Numbered from the stretch's first letter, positions 17,050-26,789 are shown. The stretch is 64,000 bases of DNA from Enterococcus haemoperoxidus ATCC BAA-382 (GCF_000407165.1 NZ_KE136479.1:817464-881463); one strand, 5' to 3'. Numbers and translations: made by a program. Notes: generated from the letters alone by a model not told the origin.

Positions 17050-17406
17050 ATGAAATTAATCGAGACACCGATCAACAGAAATTTAGATTTGGAGTATTTT
17101 TATCCCAATATCACTAAATTTGTTTTTGGTACAAAAGCAATTAAATTTTTTAAATTATATGCATTAGATCGCACTCAAATCGTATATGCTGATGCGTTTG
17201 ATAAAATCGATATCATTATGATCAACACGAAAAAGAAAATTACAAAAAAAGAAGTTGATTACGTCATTAAAAGACTTTTGAATACGACAAGAGAAGAAGT
17301 GACCGTTCATATTGGTGTTAAAAATGAAATGCAGCAAAAAGGCTATTCTTTTAGCGCACCTAGAAAAGATATTATTGTGATTCAAAAAAATGTTGATGTA
17401 GCATAA
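17050..17406 (+). CDS. Small conserved protein, possibly DUF1827
   Basis: This 118-residue cytoplasmic protein has an AAGGAG site and no signal peptide or membrane helix. The sequence starts MKLIETPINRNLDL and has an alternating alpha/beta pattern ending with IIVIQKN. It resembles the DUF1827 family of lactic acid bacteria, from memory; I could not verify that. It is a single gene followed by a strong terminator. Function unknown. Confidence 0.6.
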   Translation: MKLIETPINRNLDLEYFYPNITKFVFGTKAIKFFKLYALDRTQIVYADAFDKIDIIMINTKKKITKKEVDYVIKRLLNTTREEVTVHIGVKNEMQQKGYSFSAPRKDIIVIQKNVDVA

Positions 17407-17410
17407 CAAT

Positions 17411-17463
17411 AAAACACCCTGCTAAAAGCTAAATTGCAACTTTTTGTGGGGTGTTTTATTTTT
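17411..17463 (+). terminator. Terminator after the small conserved gene
   Basis: A perfect 9-bp stem AAAACACCC (17411-17419) / GGGTGTTTT (17449-17457) followed by a T-rich tail. No gene is seen between here and the next CDS at 17655. Confidence 0.8.
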
Positions 17464-17654
17464 TAGGTAAGTTGATTTTACTACTCTTCACAGTAAAGTG
17501 ACCAGAATCTGCTTATTTTGCTCTGATCCTTTTTTATAATAGTTAGAAACGTTTATTTTTTCAACAAATAATCAATTATGAGAAACTAGAAAATCAGTGG
17601 GATTTCAAGTCTATTTTTGATAAAATAAAAGAGTCATGAAAGGAAGCGTAAAGG

Positions 17655-18065
17655 TTGAAAGCATTATTTCATAAATATAAAGAAGTGATTTCATATTTAG
17701 TTTTTGGAGTAGCCACAACGATTGTTAATATTGTTATTTTCTTTATCTGTAAAGATATATTAGGAATCGACTATAAAATAAGTAATGCAATAGGCTGGTT
17801 TTTATCAGTACTTTTCGCATTTTTCACAAATAAGTACTTTGTGTTTGCGAGTAATCATGAAGATATTGGTTCTTTTATTAGAGAAATGCTACTGTTTTAC
17901 TGGTATCGTATCTTGTCTTTTGTTGTTGATATGGCCTTGATGGTTTTAATGATCGAAGTGATGCACATCTCAGATTTTTGGGCAAAAATGGTGACTCAAG
18001 TTGCAGTGGTGGTATTGAATTACTTTTTCAGCAAGTTTTTTATCTTCAAGAAAAAAGAATCTTAA
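17655..18065 (+). CDS. GtrA-family membrane protein
   Basis: A 136-residue protein with four hydrophobic helices (about 12-32, 38-60, 75-98, 104-126) and a short Lys-rich C-terminus. The pattern VSYLVFGVATTIVN near the start and NKYFVF after the second helix match the GtrA family, small membrane proteins that help flip or transfer lipid-linked sugars for cell-surface polysaccharide. The start is TTG 17655 behind AAAGGA. It is a single gene next to pncB; no glycosyltransferase adjoins it here, so the partner must lie elsewhere. Confidence 0.85.
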   Translation: MKALFHKYKEVISYLVFGVATTIVNIVIFFICKDILGIDYKISNAIGWFLSVLFAFFTNKYFVFASNHEDIGSFIREMLLFYWYRILSFVVDMALMVLMIEVMHISDFWAKMVTQVAVVVLNYFFSKFFIFKKKES

Positions 18066-18146
18066 AATCAGTTTTTAGTTAAAAAGACAGTTTTTTGTTA
18101 TAATAGAAATTAAAATTCTAGAAAAAATAAAGGATGGCATAGTAAG

Positions 18147-19619
18147 ATGACAAAAGTTTATGATGATGATAGCTTAACGTTACATACGGATCTATATCAA
18201 ATTAACATGATGCAAACGTATTGGAAATTAGGTAGAGCAGATTTACATTCGGTTTTTGAATGTTATTTTCGGGAGATGCCATTTAATCATGGCTATGCTA
18301 TTTTTGCAGGCTTAGAGCGATTGGTCGATTATTTAGAGAATTTAACTTTTACAGATACAGATATCGCTTATCTTAGAGAGGTAGAAGATTATCCTGAGGA
18401 TTTTTTGACTTATCTAAAAGAATTTGAATTTAAATGCACCGTTCGTTCTGCATTAGAAGGCGATTTAGTTTTTAACAACGAGCCCTTGATTCAGGTAGAA
18501 GGTCCTTTGGCTCAATGTCAGTTGATCGAAACAGCTTTATTGAATATGGTCAATTTTCAAACATTGATTGCAACAAAAGCAGCGCGTATCAAGTCTGTGA
18601 TTGGAGAAGATCCTTTGATGGAATTTGGGACGCGTCGTGCACAAGAATTGGATGCGGCTGTTTGGGGTACTCGTGCGGCATACATTGGTGGAGCGGATGC
18701 GACAAGTAATGTTCGAGCTGGTAAAATTTTCGGTATTCCCGTCAGTGGAACACATGCTCATTCATTAGTACAATCTTATGGAAATGATTATGACGCTTTT
18801 ACAGCATATGCTCAAACTCATAAGGATTGTGTCTTTTTGGTTGATACTTACGATACCCTAAAATCTGGAGTGCCAAGCGCGATTCGTGTAGCAAAAGAAA
18901 TGGGTGATAAAATCAACTTCCTCGGAGTTCGCCTTGATAGTGGAGATATGGCTTATATTTCAAAGCGAGTGCGCGAACAGTTAGATGAAGCAGGATACAC
19001 AGAAGCTAAAATATATGCTTCAAATGACTTGGATGAAAATACTATTTTAAGTTTAAAAATGCAAAAAGCAAAAATCGATGTTTGGGGCGTAGGAACAAAG
19101 TTGATCACGGCTTATGATCAACCAGCTTTAGGCGCTGTATTTAAATTAGTTTCGATTGAAGATAAAAACGGTAAAATGAAAGATACGATCAAGCTTTCCA
19201 GTAATGCTGAAAAAGTCACAACTCCTGGGAAGAAACAAGTATGGCGAATCACACGCAAATCAGATAAAAAATCAGAAGGTGACTATGTCACATTGTGGGA
19301 TGAAGATCCTCGTAAACAAGAAGAAATCTATATGTTTCATCCAGTGCATACATTTATCAACAAAACAGTCAGAGATTTTGAGGCGAGAGCTGTTTTACAA
19401 GATATTTTTGTTGAAGGAAAACGTGTTTATGAAATGCCTACCTTAGAAGAAATCAAAAGTTATGCAAAAGAAAATCTTGATTCACTTTGGGAAGAATATA
19501 AGCGTGATCTCAACCCACAAAAATATCCAGTAGATTTATCAACTGAATGCTGGAATCATAAAATGCGCTTACTGGAAAAAGTACGCGTAGATGTAAAAGC
19601 ATTAAGTGAAGGCAAATAA
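18147..19619 (+). CDS. pncB: Nicotinate phosphoribosyltransferase
   Basis: A 490-residue enzyme that joins nicotinate to PRPP to make nicotinate mononucleotide, the entry step of NAD salvage (Preiss-Handler route). The family marks are seen in order: TDLYQINM at 14-21, EFGTRRAQ at 159-166, and VSGTHAHS at 199-206 with the His region used for phosphorylation, then VRLDSGD near 260. The length is normal for the bacterial long form. It is followed 129 bases later by nadE, the last step of the same pathway. A TATAAT hexamer at 18099-18104 could be its -10. Confidence 0.95.
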   Translation: MTKVYDDDSLTLHTDLYQINMMQTYWKLGRADLHSVFECYFREMPFNHGYAIFAGLERLVDYLENLTFTDTDIAYLREVEDYPEDFLTYLKEFEFKCTVRSALEGDLVFNNEPLIQVEGPLAQCQLIETALLNMVNFQTLIATKAARIKSVIGEDPLMEFGTRRAQELDAAVWGTRAAYIGGADATSNVRAGKIFGIPVSGTHAHSLVQSYGNDYDAFTAYAQTHKDCVFLVDTYDTLKSGVPSAIRVAKEMGDKINFLGVRLDSGDMAYISKRVREQLDEAGYTEAKIYASNDLDENTILSLKMQKAKIDVWGVGTKLITAYDQPALGAVFKLVSIEDKNGKMKDTIKLSSNAEKVTTPGKKQVWRITRKSDKKSEGDYVTLWDEDPRKQEEIYMFHPVHTFINKTVRDFEARAVLQDIFVEGKRVYEMPTLEEIKSYAKENLDSLWEEYKRDLNPQKYPVDLSTECWNHKMRLLEKVRVDVKALSEGK

Positions 19620-19748
19620 ATAGTATCTAACTACACAAATCAATTCTTAGTAAAATAGCAAGGAAACAAAGAATGTTTCGTTGCTAATTTACTGATTATC
19701 AACAGGATTAACCGATTTGTTCCGCTTTTAAATTAGGAGGGATTTTCT

Positions 19749-20576
19749 ATGGAGTCACTACAAAAAGCAATTATTGAAGAATTAGGTGTAAAACCGCAAA
19801 TAGATACGCACGAAGAAATCAGAAAAAGTATTGATTTTATGAAAAGTTATTTATACAAATATCCATTTTTAAAAACTTTTGTTTTAGGGATCAGCGGAGG
19901 GCAAGATTCCACGCTAGCTGGTCGACTTGCACAACTGACTATGGAAGAGATGCGTGCAGAAACAAAAGATGACCACTATCAGTTTATTGCTGTCCGTTTG
20001 CCGTATGGTGAGCAAGCCGATGAAGAGGATGCTAAAAAAGCGTTAGATTTTATTCATCCCGATATTTCTTTGCGTGTAAATATCAAGCCAGCAATTGATG
20101 CTTGTGTTCTTTCTCTTGAGGAATCTAGCGTTCCAATCAGCGATTTCAATAAAGGGAATATGAAAGCACGTCAACGGATGATCGTTCAATATGCGATTGC
20201 AGGAGAAAAAGCAGGTGCTGTAATTGGGACAGATCATGCAGCTGAAAACATTACTGGTTTTTATACAAAATATGGAGATGGCGGTGCAGATATTTTACCA
20301 TTGTTCCGTTTAAATAAGCGTCAGGGAAAAGCATTGTTGAAAGAACTAGGCGCGCCTGCTGAATTGTATACTAAGATTCCAACAGCTGATTTAGAAGACG
20401 ATAAACCATTAGTTGCAGATGAAGTAGCACTTGGTGTAACGTATGATGATATCGATGATTATGTTGAAGGCAGAGCAGTATCGGATAAAGCAAGAGAAAC
20501 GATTGAAGGATGGTATAAAAAAACGCAACACAAACGTCATATGCCGATTTCAATTTTTGATGATTTTTGGAAATAA
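19749..20576 (+). CDS. nadE: NH3-dependent NAD synthetase
   Basis: This 275-residue enzyme adenylates and amidates nicotinate adenine dinucleotide to NAD using ammonia. The ATP-binding loop SGGQDS (49-54) is present, together with [31 protein letters not shown] and the [12 protein letters not shown] region, all typical of the ammonia-dependent family. It has no glutaminase domain. It has an AGGAGG site and stands as the distal gene of the pncB-nadE pair. No terminator is seen after the stop; the CRISPR leader begins about 28 bases later. Confidence 0.96.
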   Translation: MESLQKAIIEELGVKPQIDTHEEIRKSIDFMKSYLYKYPFLKTFVLGISGGQDSTLAGRLAQLTMEEMRAETKDDHYQFIAVRLPYGEQADEEDAKKALDFIHPDISLRVNIKPAIDACVLSLEESSVPISDFNKGNMKARQRMIVQYAIAGEKAGAVIGTDHAAENITGFYTKYGDGGADILPLFRLNKRQGKALLKELGAPAELYTKIPTADLEDDKPLVADEVALGVTYDDIDDYVEGRAVSDKARETIEGWYKKTQHKRHMPISIFDDFWK

Positions 20577-20604
20577 GCTTCAGAAAGTTGGCGGGATAAT
20601 ATTT

Positions 20605-20773
20605 GGTGCGAACCTCAAGTGCCCATGAAATCACTAGGGGATCCGCACCAAAATTGAAGATGAAAATGCCTTGATCTAGCTGTTTTTCTCATTTTATTTT
20701 AATAATTACTTAGATTTATAAAGGAAATTCGTTATTATAAGTGGTTTTAGTTAGATTAACTGCCTTTTTCACA
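20605..20773 (+). promoter_or_regulatory. CRISPR leader-like region
   Basis: An interrupted dyad, GGTGCGAACCTC (20605-20616) with GGGGATCCGCACC (20637-20649), is followed by about 120 bases of AT-rich DNA up to the first repeat. From memory a similar GGTGCGAAC / CGCACC hairpin stands between cas2 and the array in type I-C loci. The array end opposite carries the degenerate repeat, which also puts the leader on this side. Confidence 0.7.
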
Positions 20774-21740
20774 GTCTCACTCTGTTATGGAGTGAGTGGA
20801 TTGAAATCTTACCCTAAAAGTAGAGGCTTCAGTAAACCACGGTCTCACTCTGTTATGGAGTGAGTGGATTGAAATAAGAAATTGATCGGCATTTAGACGG
20901 AATTTTGATGTCTCACTCTGTTATGGAGTGAGTGGATTGAAATAAGGATATTCGGATGAGGATTATTATCGTGCTGGTCTCACTCTGTTATGGAGTGAGT
21001 GGATTGAAATCCAAACTTGGCTTTTAAAAAAGGACCAGTAGTTGTGTCGTCTCACTCTGTTATGGAGTGAGTGGATTGAAATCTAGATACTTTAAAATAA
21101 TTAAACTGGCACTTATTGTCTCACTCTGTTATGGAGTGAGTGGATTGAAATCCTGAAAAACGCCGATTATTGTATCTTTAAAATGTCTCACTCTGTTATG
21201 GAGTGAGTGGATTGAAATGATGGATACAGCAGTTTTGAGTTATCTGTGACCAAGTCTCACTCTGTTATGGAGTGAGTGGATTGAAATCTTGATGCGACTC
21301 AATATTTTACGTACACGGTGCAGTCTCACTCTGTTATGGAGTGAGTGGATTGAAATTAAATTTAATTTTTCCATCCCTACTCATTCCTTTGTCTCACTCT
21401 GTTATGGAGTGAGTGGATTGAAATTTTTTGCTTTTACGCTTATCTCTTATCGTTAACGTCTCACTCTGTTATGGAGTGAGTGGATTGAAATGCCACAGGC
21501 GAGACGGTGCAAGGATACGCGTTTTTGTCTCACTCTGTTATGGAGTGAGTGGATTGAAATCAGTACGTTGATATGGATCTCTCATGATACATTGGTCTCG
21601 CTCTGTTATGGAGTGAGTGGATTGAAATCAAATGCCAAGCGACTTGGAATTCGTAAGTTTTAGGTCTCACTCTGTTATGGAGTGAGTGGATTGAAATATT
21701 TGAAGCTGATGGTGGTTTTCTTTTTGCTTCACTCTGTTAT
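20774..21740 (+). CRISPR. CRISPR array, I-C-like repeats, 14 intact plus one degenerate repeat, no cas genes in window
   Basis: The 34-bp repeat starts GTCTCACTCTGTTATGGAG and ends TGAGTGGATTGAAAT. It contains a hairpin, CTCACTC / GAGTGAG, and the 3' tail GTGGATTGAAAT typical of subtype I-C. Repeat starts are 20774, 20842, 20910, 20977, 21049, 21118, 21185, 21254, 21323, 21391, 21458, 21527, 21595 and 21664. Repeat 13 has one change (CTCGC for CTCAC). A truncated, altered repeat (GCTTCACTCTGTTAT, 21726-21740) closes the array after a shortened 28-base spacer. The 13 full spacers are 33-38 bases and all differ. Upstream is nadE and downstream a P-type ATPase; no Cas protein is encoded between. 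Confidence 0.98.
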
Positions 21741-21766
21741 AAAAGCCAACTCCAGAAAAATCAAGT

Positions 21767-21803
21767 AAAAAGAAAGACTAAAAATATTAGCCTTTCTTTT
21801 TTT
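21767..21803 (+). terminator. Terminator just after the CRISPR array
   Basis: A stem pairs AAAGAAAGACTAA with TTAGCCTTTCTTT around a short loop (one mismatch), ending in a run of T. It would end the array transcript. Confidence 0.75.
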
Positions 21804-21941
21804 ACACCTAACATTACGCTAAAATACCTTCATTTTGTTCAAATGGTTAAAAAAAGTGTAAAATTAAACTAGTTATCTGAAATACTGGGTAAACTACTCT
21901 ACAATTGGTTTAACAATAGTAATAAGAAGGTGAATGAAAAT

Positions 21942-24410
21942 ATGAAAAAATTGTTTAGGAAAAAAAGAGATATCGATAACGAGGCGTTTCTTTCATCTGA
22001 AGAAACGATAAAACCTATCAATCATAGTGATATTCGGATTCCCACTGATATTAAAGGGCTATCTGATCAAGAAGTACAACAGCTTATTGCAGAAGGTAAA
22101 ACCAACAAAGAAGTTGAGGATTTATCTAGAACAACGAAGCAGATCATTTTAGATAACGCATTGACATTATTCAATTTTATTAACTTGTTTTTAGCAGTTG
22201 CAGTATTCGCTGTTGGTTATCCCAAAAATGCGTTGTTTTTCTGGATTATCATTATCAACACAGCAATTGGTGTGATTCAAGAAATACATGCAAAGAAAAC
22301 CATCGATAAACTATCAATCGTGAATAAAACAGAAGTAATGGCTTTGAGAGAGAATAGACTGACAAACATTTTTCAAGATGAAATTGTTTTAGGAGATGTC
22401 TTAGTTTTGACATTGGGAAATCAAGTTCCTTCCGATGGTATTGTCCTTCATGCAGAAGGAATGGAAGTAGATGAGTCCTTACTAACTGGGGAATCAGATA
22501 AAATCACGAAACAAAATGGTGACAAAATCATGAGCGGAAGTTTTATAACTTCTGGCTTAGGTTTTGTTGAAATTACTGCTGTTGGGGAAGATAATTTTGT
22601 TTCCAAATTATCTAAAGAAGCGAAAACGGAAAAGCATTCGACTTCCGAGCTAATGAACTCTCTAAATCTTTTAATCAAAGGGCTGACATTTGCGATTGTT
22701 CCAATCGGATTATTGTTATTTTGGTCTCAGTATCAATCGACACAGTCATTTCCTAAAACGGTTTTAGGTGTTTCTGGTGCATTGATCAGTATGATCCCAG
22801 AAGGATTGATGCTATTGACTAGTGTAGCCTTTGCTGTTGGTGCAGCCAATTTAGCTAGAAAACAAACCTTGATCCAGCGACTATCGTGTATTGAAACACT
22901 CGCGCGGGTAGACACCATTTGTTTGGATAAAACAGGAACCATTACAGATGGCACTTTGACTTTCAAAGAACTGATTCCTCAAGCTGGTTTTCCCGCGAGT
23001 GAAATCGAACGTGCTATGAGTGAAATGATGGCAGGACTTTCCGATCAAAATGCAACAGCCAAGGTTCTTAGAACTCGGTTCCCACTTTCTCAATCCACTT
23101 GGAAAGTCAAAGAAGTTATCCCTTTTTCATCTGATCGAAAATGGAGTGGTGTGACGTTTGAAGAAAAAGGATCATTTGTAATGGGTGCGCCAGAATTCAT
23201 TTATTCTGAAGTACCAGACGACTTACGAGAAAAATTGGCTCCTTATAATGAGCAAGGAGATCGTGTTCTTATTCTGGTTCATTTTTCCGAGGAATTGAAA
23301 AGTCCAGAACTACCACAAAAGAAAGAAACGGTTGCGATTTTCATTATTGCCGATACGATACGTGAAAATGCTGTCGATACATTTTCTTATTTTGCGAAAC
23401 AAGATGTAACGTTAAAAGTTATCTCAGGTGATAATCCAATTACGGTATCTCAAATAGCGAAACAAGCAGGAATCGCAGGAGCAGAAAACTTTGTGGATAT
23501 GAGTACAGTTTCTGATTCAACCAATTTTAATGAGTTGGTGGAAAATACAACTGTTTTTGGTCGAGTAACACCGTATCAAAAAAGAGAATTGATTCAAGCG
23601 TTAAAACAAAATGGGCATACAACATGTATGACAGGCGACGGTGTGAATGATATACTTTCATTGAGAGAAGCTGATGTCAGTGTGGCAATGGCTAGCGGAA
23701 GCGATGCGGCCCGAGCAGTTTCTGATGTTGTATTATTGAATTCTGATTTTAGTTCAATGATTCAAGTGCTGAATGAAGGGCGTAGAGTAATCAATAACAT
23801 TGAGCGAGTTGCGTCAATGTATATGGTAAAAACGATCTATTCAGCTATCCTTGCTGTAACATTTATCTTTTTATTTTTACCATACCCATTTGCGCCGCTA
23901 CAATTAACACCAATCAATACACTAACAGTCGGAATACCTTCTTTTATTTTGGCATTAGAACCAAATTATCAACGAATAAAAGGACACTTTTTGACGAATA
24001 TATTGCGAATTTCAGTCCCAGGAGCGCTGACAGTTGTTTTTAACATTTTAGTGCTACAACTTGCTGGAATTTGGTTTGATTTATCACATCAAGACGTTTC
24101 TACGATGTGCGTGTTGCTTACGGGGTGTGTAGGATTTCAAGTGTTGATAAGAGCTGCGCGACCACTGGATTTGAAAAAACAGATCATGATTGTATTACTA
24201 TTGATGGCCTTTCTTGTTTGTTTCTTATTCTTTGGGGACTTCTTTATGCTAACATCACTATTTACAAGAAATGTTTTATTCTACCTTCCACTGATTCTTG
24301 GCAGTAGATCCATATTTAATTACATTTCATTGTTTATGACCAGAGCAATCTATGAAATTGAGAAAAGGAAAGAAAATAGGCGAATCAAGAAGAAGAAGAG
24401 AGTCATTTAA
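21942..24410 (+). CDS. Cation-transporting P-type ATPase (P2-like)
   Basis: I use ATG 21942; a GTG at 21930 overlaps the GAAGG ribosome site. The 822-residue protein has the P-type ATPase parts in order: actuator TGES (about 182-185), membrane motif PEGL in helix 4 (about 286-289), phosphorylation motif DKTGTIT with Asp329, a nucleotide domain, TGDGVND, and a final block of about six helices. PEGL and the C-terminal helices put it with P2-type Ca/Mg/Mn pumps rather than heavy-metal pumps, close to the MgtA-like exporters of streptococci. Ion specificity cannot be told from sequence. It is a single gene ending in a strong terminator. Confidence 0.88.
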   Translation: MKKLFRKKRDIDNEAFLSSEETIKPINHSDIRIPTDIKGLSDQEVQQLIAEGKTNKEVEDLSRTTKQIILDNALTLFNFINLFLAVAVFAVGYPKNALFFWIIIINTAIGVIQEIHAKKTIDKLSIVNKTEVMALRENRLTNIFQDEIVLGDVLVLTLGNQVPSDGIVLHAEGMEVDESLLTGESDKITKQNGDKIMSGSFITSGLGFVEITAVGEDNFVSKLSKEAKTEKHSTSELMNSLNLLIKGLTFAIVPIGLLLFWSQYQSTQSFPKTVLGVSGALISMIPEGLMLLTSVAFAVGAANLARKQTLIQRLSCIETLARVDTICLDKTGTITDGTLTFKELIPQAGFPASEIERAMSEMMAGLSDQNATAKVLRTRFPLSQSTWKVKEVIPFSSDRKWSGVTFEEKGSFVMGAPEFIYSEVPDDLREKLAPYNEQGDRVLILVHFSEELKSPELPQKKETVAIFIIADTIRENAVDTFSYFAKQDVTLKVISGDNPITVSQIAKQAGIAGAENFVDMSTVSDSTNFNELVENTTVFGRVTPYQKRELIQALKQNGHTTCMTGDGVNDILSLREADVSVAMASGSDAARAVSDVVLLNSDFSSMIQVLNEGRRVINNIERVASMYMVKTIYSAILAVTFIFLFLPYPFAPLQLTPINTLTVGIPSFILALEPNYQRIKGHFLTNILRISVPGALTVVFNILVLQLAGIWFDLSHQDVSTMCVLLTGCVGFQVLIRAARPLDLKKQIMIVLLLMAFLVCFLFFGDFFMLTSLFTRNVLFYLPLILGSRSIFNYISLFMTRAIYEIEKRKENRRIKKKKRVI

Positions 24411-24420
24411 AATCATAAAG

Positions 24421-24477
24421 AGCTAGAGAGCAAATCAAAAGCATTTTTTACTTTTGTTTTGTTCGCTAGCTTTTTTT
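24421..24477 (+). terminator. Terminator of the first P-type ATPase gene
   Basis: A long imperfect stem, AGCTAGAGAGCAAA (from 24421) with GTTCGCTAGCT (to 24471), followed by seven T. Confidence 0.85.
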
Positions 24478-24493
24478 ATTTGAACAAAGTCTA

Positions 24494-24518
24494 ATGAAGA
24501 ATGACATTCATTTTCATT
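24494..24518. promoter_or_regulatory. Possible metal-regulator operator upstream of the second P-type ATPase
   Basis: The core GAATG-A-CATTC (24499-24509) is a perfect 5-1-5 dyad, flanked by AATGAA on the left and TTCATT on the right. It resembles Fur/PerR-class boxes loosely and lies about 80 bases before the ATPase start. This is a weak, position-based call. Confidence 0.35.
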
Positions 24519-24599
24519 TAAGTCCTTTAATTTTGTTATTGTGTCAACTGAGTGTAATCTAAATGTAGAGAAGGGAACTTTTCAAAAGGAGTGGTATAA

Positions 24600-26387
24600 A
24601 TGAAACACTTAACCAAATTGATTATTACGATCATAACAGGAATTTTAGCGTTAGTATTTGAATTTATTTTTCAGCAGCCAACGTGGGCTTTTGGGATCAT
24701 CGTCATTACGGGGTCTGTCATGGCATTTTCAATGTTAGTAGAAATGGTAAAAACCTTGAAGTCTGGAAAATATGGGGTGGATATTTTAGCGATCACAGCA
24801 ATCATCGCAACCTTAGCAGTTAGAGAATATTGGGCAAGTTTGATGATTTTGATCATGTTGACAGGCGGTGATTCTCTTGAAGATTATGCAGCTAAAAAAG
24901 CGAATAAAGAATTAAGAGCATTGTTGGATAATTCACCTCAAAAAGCACATCAGTCAATTAATGGCACATTGATAGATATTATGGTAGAAAAAGTCGCAAT
25001 AGGAGATGATCTGCTTGTTAAACCTGGAGAAATAGTTCCTGTTGATGGCCGTGTGACAAAAGGTGTATCGGTAGTTGACGAATCTTCTTTAACTGGGGAA
25101 TCACAACCTGTAAATAAAAAAATAGGGGACTCCTTGATGTCTGGTTCGATCAATGGGGACAGCTCATTAACCATGAAAGCTGAAAAAAGTGCAGCCGATA
25201 GTCAATATCAAACGATCGTTAAATTAGTCAAAGAATCAGAAGCACAGCCTGCTCGTTTTGTACGAATGGCCGATCGTTATGCCGTGCCATTCACTATTAC
25301 AGCGTATGTAATTGCCGGAGCTGCTTGGTTTATTTCAAAAGATCCGACTAGGTTTGCTGAAGTCTTAGTTGTAGCATCGCCGTGCCCGTTGATTTTGGCT
25401 GCTCCGATTGCGTTAGTTGCAGGCATGAGCCGTTCAAGTAGGAATGGGATCGTTGTAAAAACAGGAACGACTTTAGAAAAAATGGCTGAAGCAAAATCAG
25501 TTGCATTTGATAAGACAGGTACGATTACTAAAGGAGTCTTGTCAGTTGACAAAATTGTCTCTACAAGTGAGATTTCAGCGGATAATCTACTGATATTGGC
25601 AGCAAGTGCAGAACAAGAATCCAGCCACATTTTAGCTCGATCACTTGTGTCATATGCTTCTTCCTCAGTATTGAAAAAGGTTTCTGAATTAGAAGAAGTA
25701 ACGGGTTCTGGTGTTAAAGCGATAATCGACGGGAAAATAATTAGAGTAGGGAAACCAACGTTTGTTTCACAACAAAAAATTGAAGAAGTAGCAAATCAAA
25801 CTATTATTTACATTTCTCAAGATAATCATTATCTGGGTTATATCACTTTTACTGACAGTATTCGTCCAGAAGCCAAAGAGACGATGAACCAATTACGTAA
25901 TCTACAGGTAAATCACTTGTTGATGTTGACAGGTGATCATCAACAAGTGGCAGATGATATTGCAAAAAAAGTCGGAATTTCAGTGGTTTATGCAGAATGT
26001 TTGCCTCAAGATAAAATCGATGTATTAAAACAACTATCAGATGATTTGCGTCCTGTGATCATGGTTGGAGATGGCGTAAATGATGCACCTTCTTTAGCGA
26101 TTGCGGATATAGGAATTGCAATGGGGGCTCACGGGGCTACTGCAGCAAGTGAAACAGCTGATGCGGTAATCTTAAAAGATGATTTAGAAAAAGTCAGCAT
26201 AGCCGTAAAAATTTCTAAAGATACGATGAAAATTGCTAAGCAATCTGTTTTGATTGGCATTCTGATTTGTACCGTTTTGATGCTAATTGCCAGCACAGGC
26301 ATTATTCCCGCTTTATTTGGCGCGGTTTTACAAGAAGTCGTAGATACTGTTTCAATCCTTTCCTCTTTAAGAGCGAAAAATGATTAA
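24600..26387 (+). CDS. Heavy-metal P1B-type ATPase with SPC motif
   Basis: A compact 595-residue pump without an N-terminal metal-binding domain. It has TGES (165-168), the membrane metal site SPC (260-262, in VASPCPLIL), the phosphorylation motif DKTGT with Asp304, and GDGVNDAPS (about 483-491). SPC in place of CPC is typical of the P1B-4 subgroup, which moves Fe, Co or Zn outward. Two usual marks are altered: the nucleotide-domain HP is HI (SSHILARS) and the last helix lacks the HEGS/HEGG segment, reading LQEVVDTVS. So the subgroup is uncertain. An AGGAG site precedes the start and a possible metal operator lies upstream. Confidence 0.85.
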   Translation: MKHLTKLIITIITGILALVFEFIFQQPTWAFGIIVITGSVMAFSMLVEMVKTLKSGKYGVDILAITAIIATLAVREYWASLMILIMLTGGDSLEDYAAKKANKELRALLDNSPQKAHQSINGTLIDIMVEKVAIGDDLLVKPGEIVPVDGRVTKGVSVVDESSLTGESQPVNKKIGDSLMSGSINGDSSLTMKAEKSAADSQYQTIVKLVKESEAQPARFVRMADRYAVPFTITAYVIAGAAWFISKDPTRFAEVLVVASPCPLILAAPIALVAGMSRSSRNGIVVKTGTTLEKMAEAKSVAFDKTGTITKGVLSVDKIVSTSEISADNLLILAASAEQESSHILARSLVSYASSSVLKKVSELEEVTGSGVKAIIDGKIIRVGKPTFVSQQKIEEVANQTIIYISQDNHYLGYITFTDSIRPEAKETMNQLRNLQVNHLLMLTGDHQQVADDIAKKVGISVVYAECLPQDKIDVLKQLSDDLRPVIMVGDGVNDAPSLAIADIGIAMGAHGATAASETADAVILKDDLEKVSIAVKISKDTMKIAKQSVLIGILICTVLMLIASTGIIPALFGAVLQEVVDTVSILSSLRAKND

Positions 26388-26514
26388 GAGTAATGCTAGC
26401 AGCCTATTTTCTAAAAAAACAGATAGTTGCAACTATTCTTTTAAATTGCTAAAATCAACTTATCAAAAACATAAAAAAACCAATGTAATTTTATGATTCA
26501 AGGGGGAATAGGTA

Positions 26515-26787
26515 GTGGATGGAAGCAAAATAAATAATAAAAGTGTCAATGAAGAAATGCTTTTAGAACAAGGGTATCGTAAATATTCAGGAGACGGTTT
26601 AGATATTTATTATAGCAAGGATATTTGTGCCCATATTGGCAATTGTGTCCGCGGTAATCCAGATGTCTTTGAAGTCGGCCGTCGTCCATGGATCATTGCG
26701 GATAATGGTAGTATTGAAGACGATATTCGAGTGATCGATACATGCCCTAGTGGTGCTTTAAAGTATATTCGAAAGGATGAAAAATAA
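26515..26787 (+). CDS. YjdI-like mono-cluster ferredoxin-type protein
   Basis: This 90-residue protein has four Cys in the patterns CAHIGNCVRG and DTCPSGALKY, which match the divergent 4Fe-4S mono-cluster family (PF06902, E. coli YjdI). The start is GTG 26515 behind AAGGGGG. It is followed 2 bases later by a small GNAT protein, as in E. coli yjdI-yjdJ. Such proteins are thought to carry electrons or iron-sulfur clusters in the cytoplasm, but no partner is proven. Only three cysteines are clearly in the motifs I can see, so cluster type is inferred from the family. Confidence 0.85.
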   Translation: MDGSKINNKSVNEEMLLEQGYRKYSGDGLDIYYSKDICAHIGNCVRGNPDVFEVGRRPWIIADNGSIEDDIRVIDTCPSGALKYIRKDEK

Positions 26788-26789
26788 TC

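Noticed and set aside
20577-20773. Remnant of cas2 before the CRISPR leader
   Set aside because: Only about 28 bases separate nadE and the leader dyad; no coding remnant can be made out.
21741-21941. Manganese or magnesium riboswitch before the P-type ATPase
   Set aside because: The gap is short, and I see no yybP-ykoY or M-box features, only the array terminator and an AT-rich promoter region.
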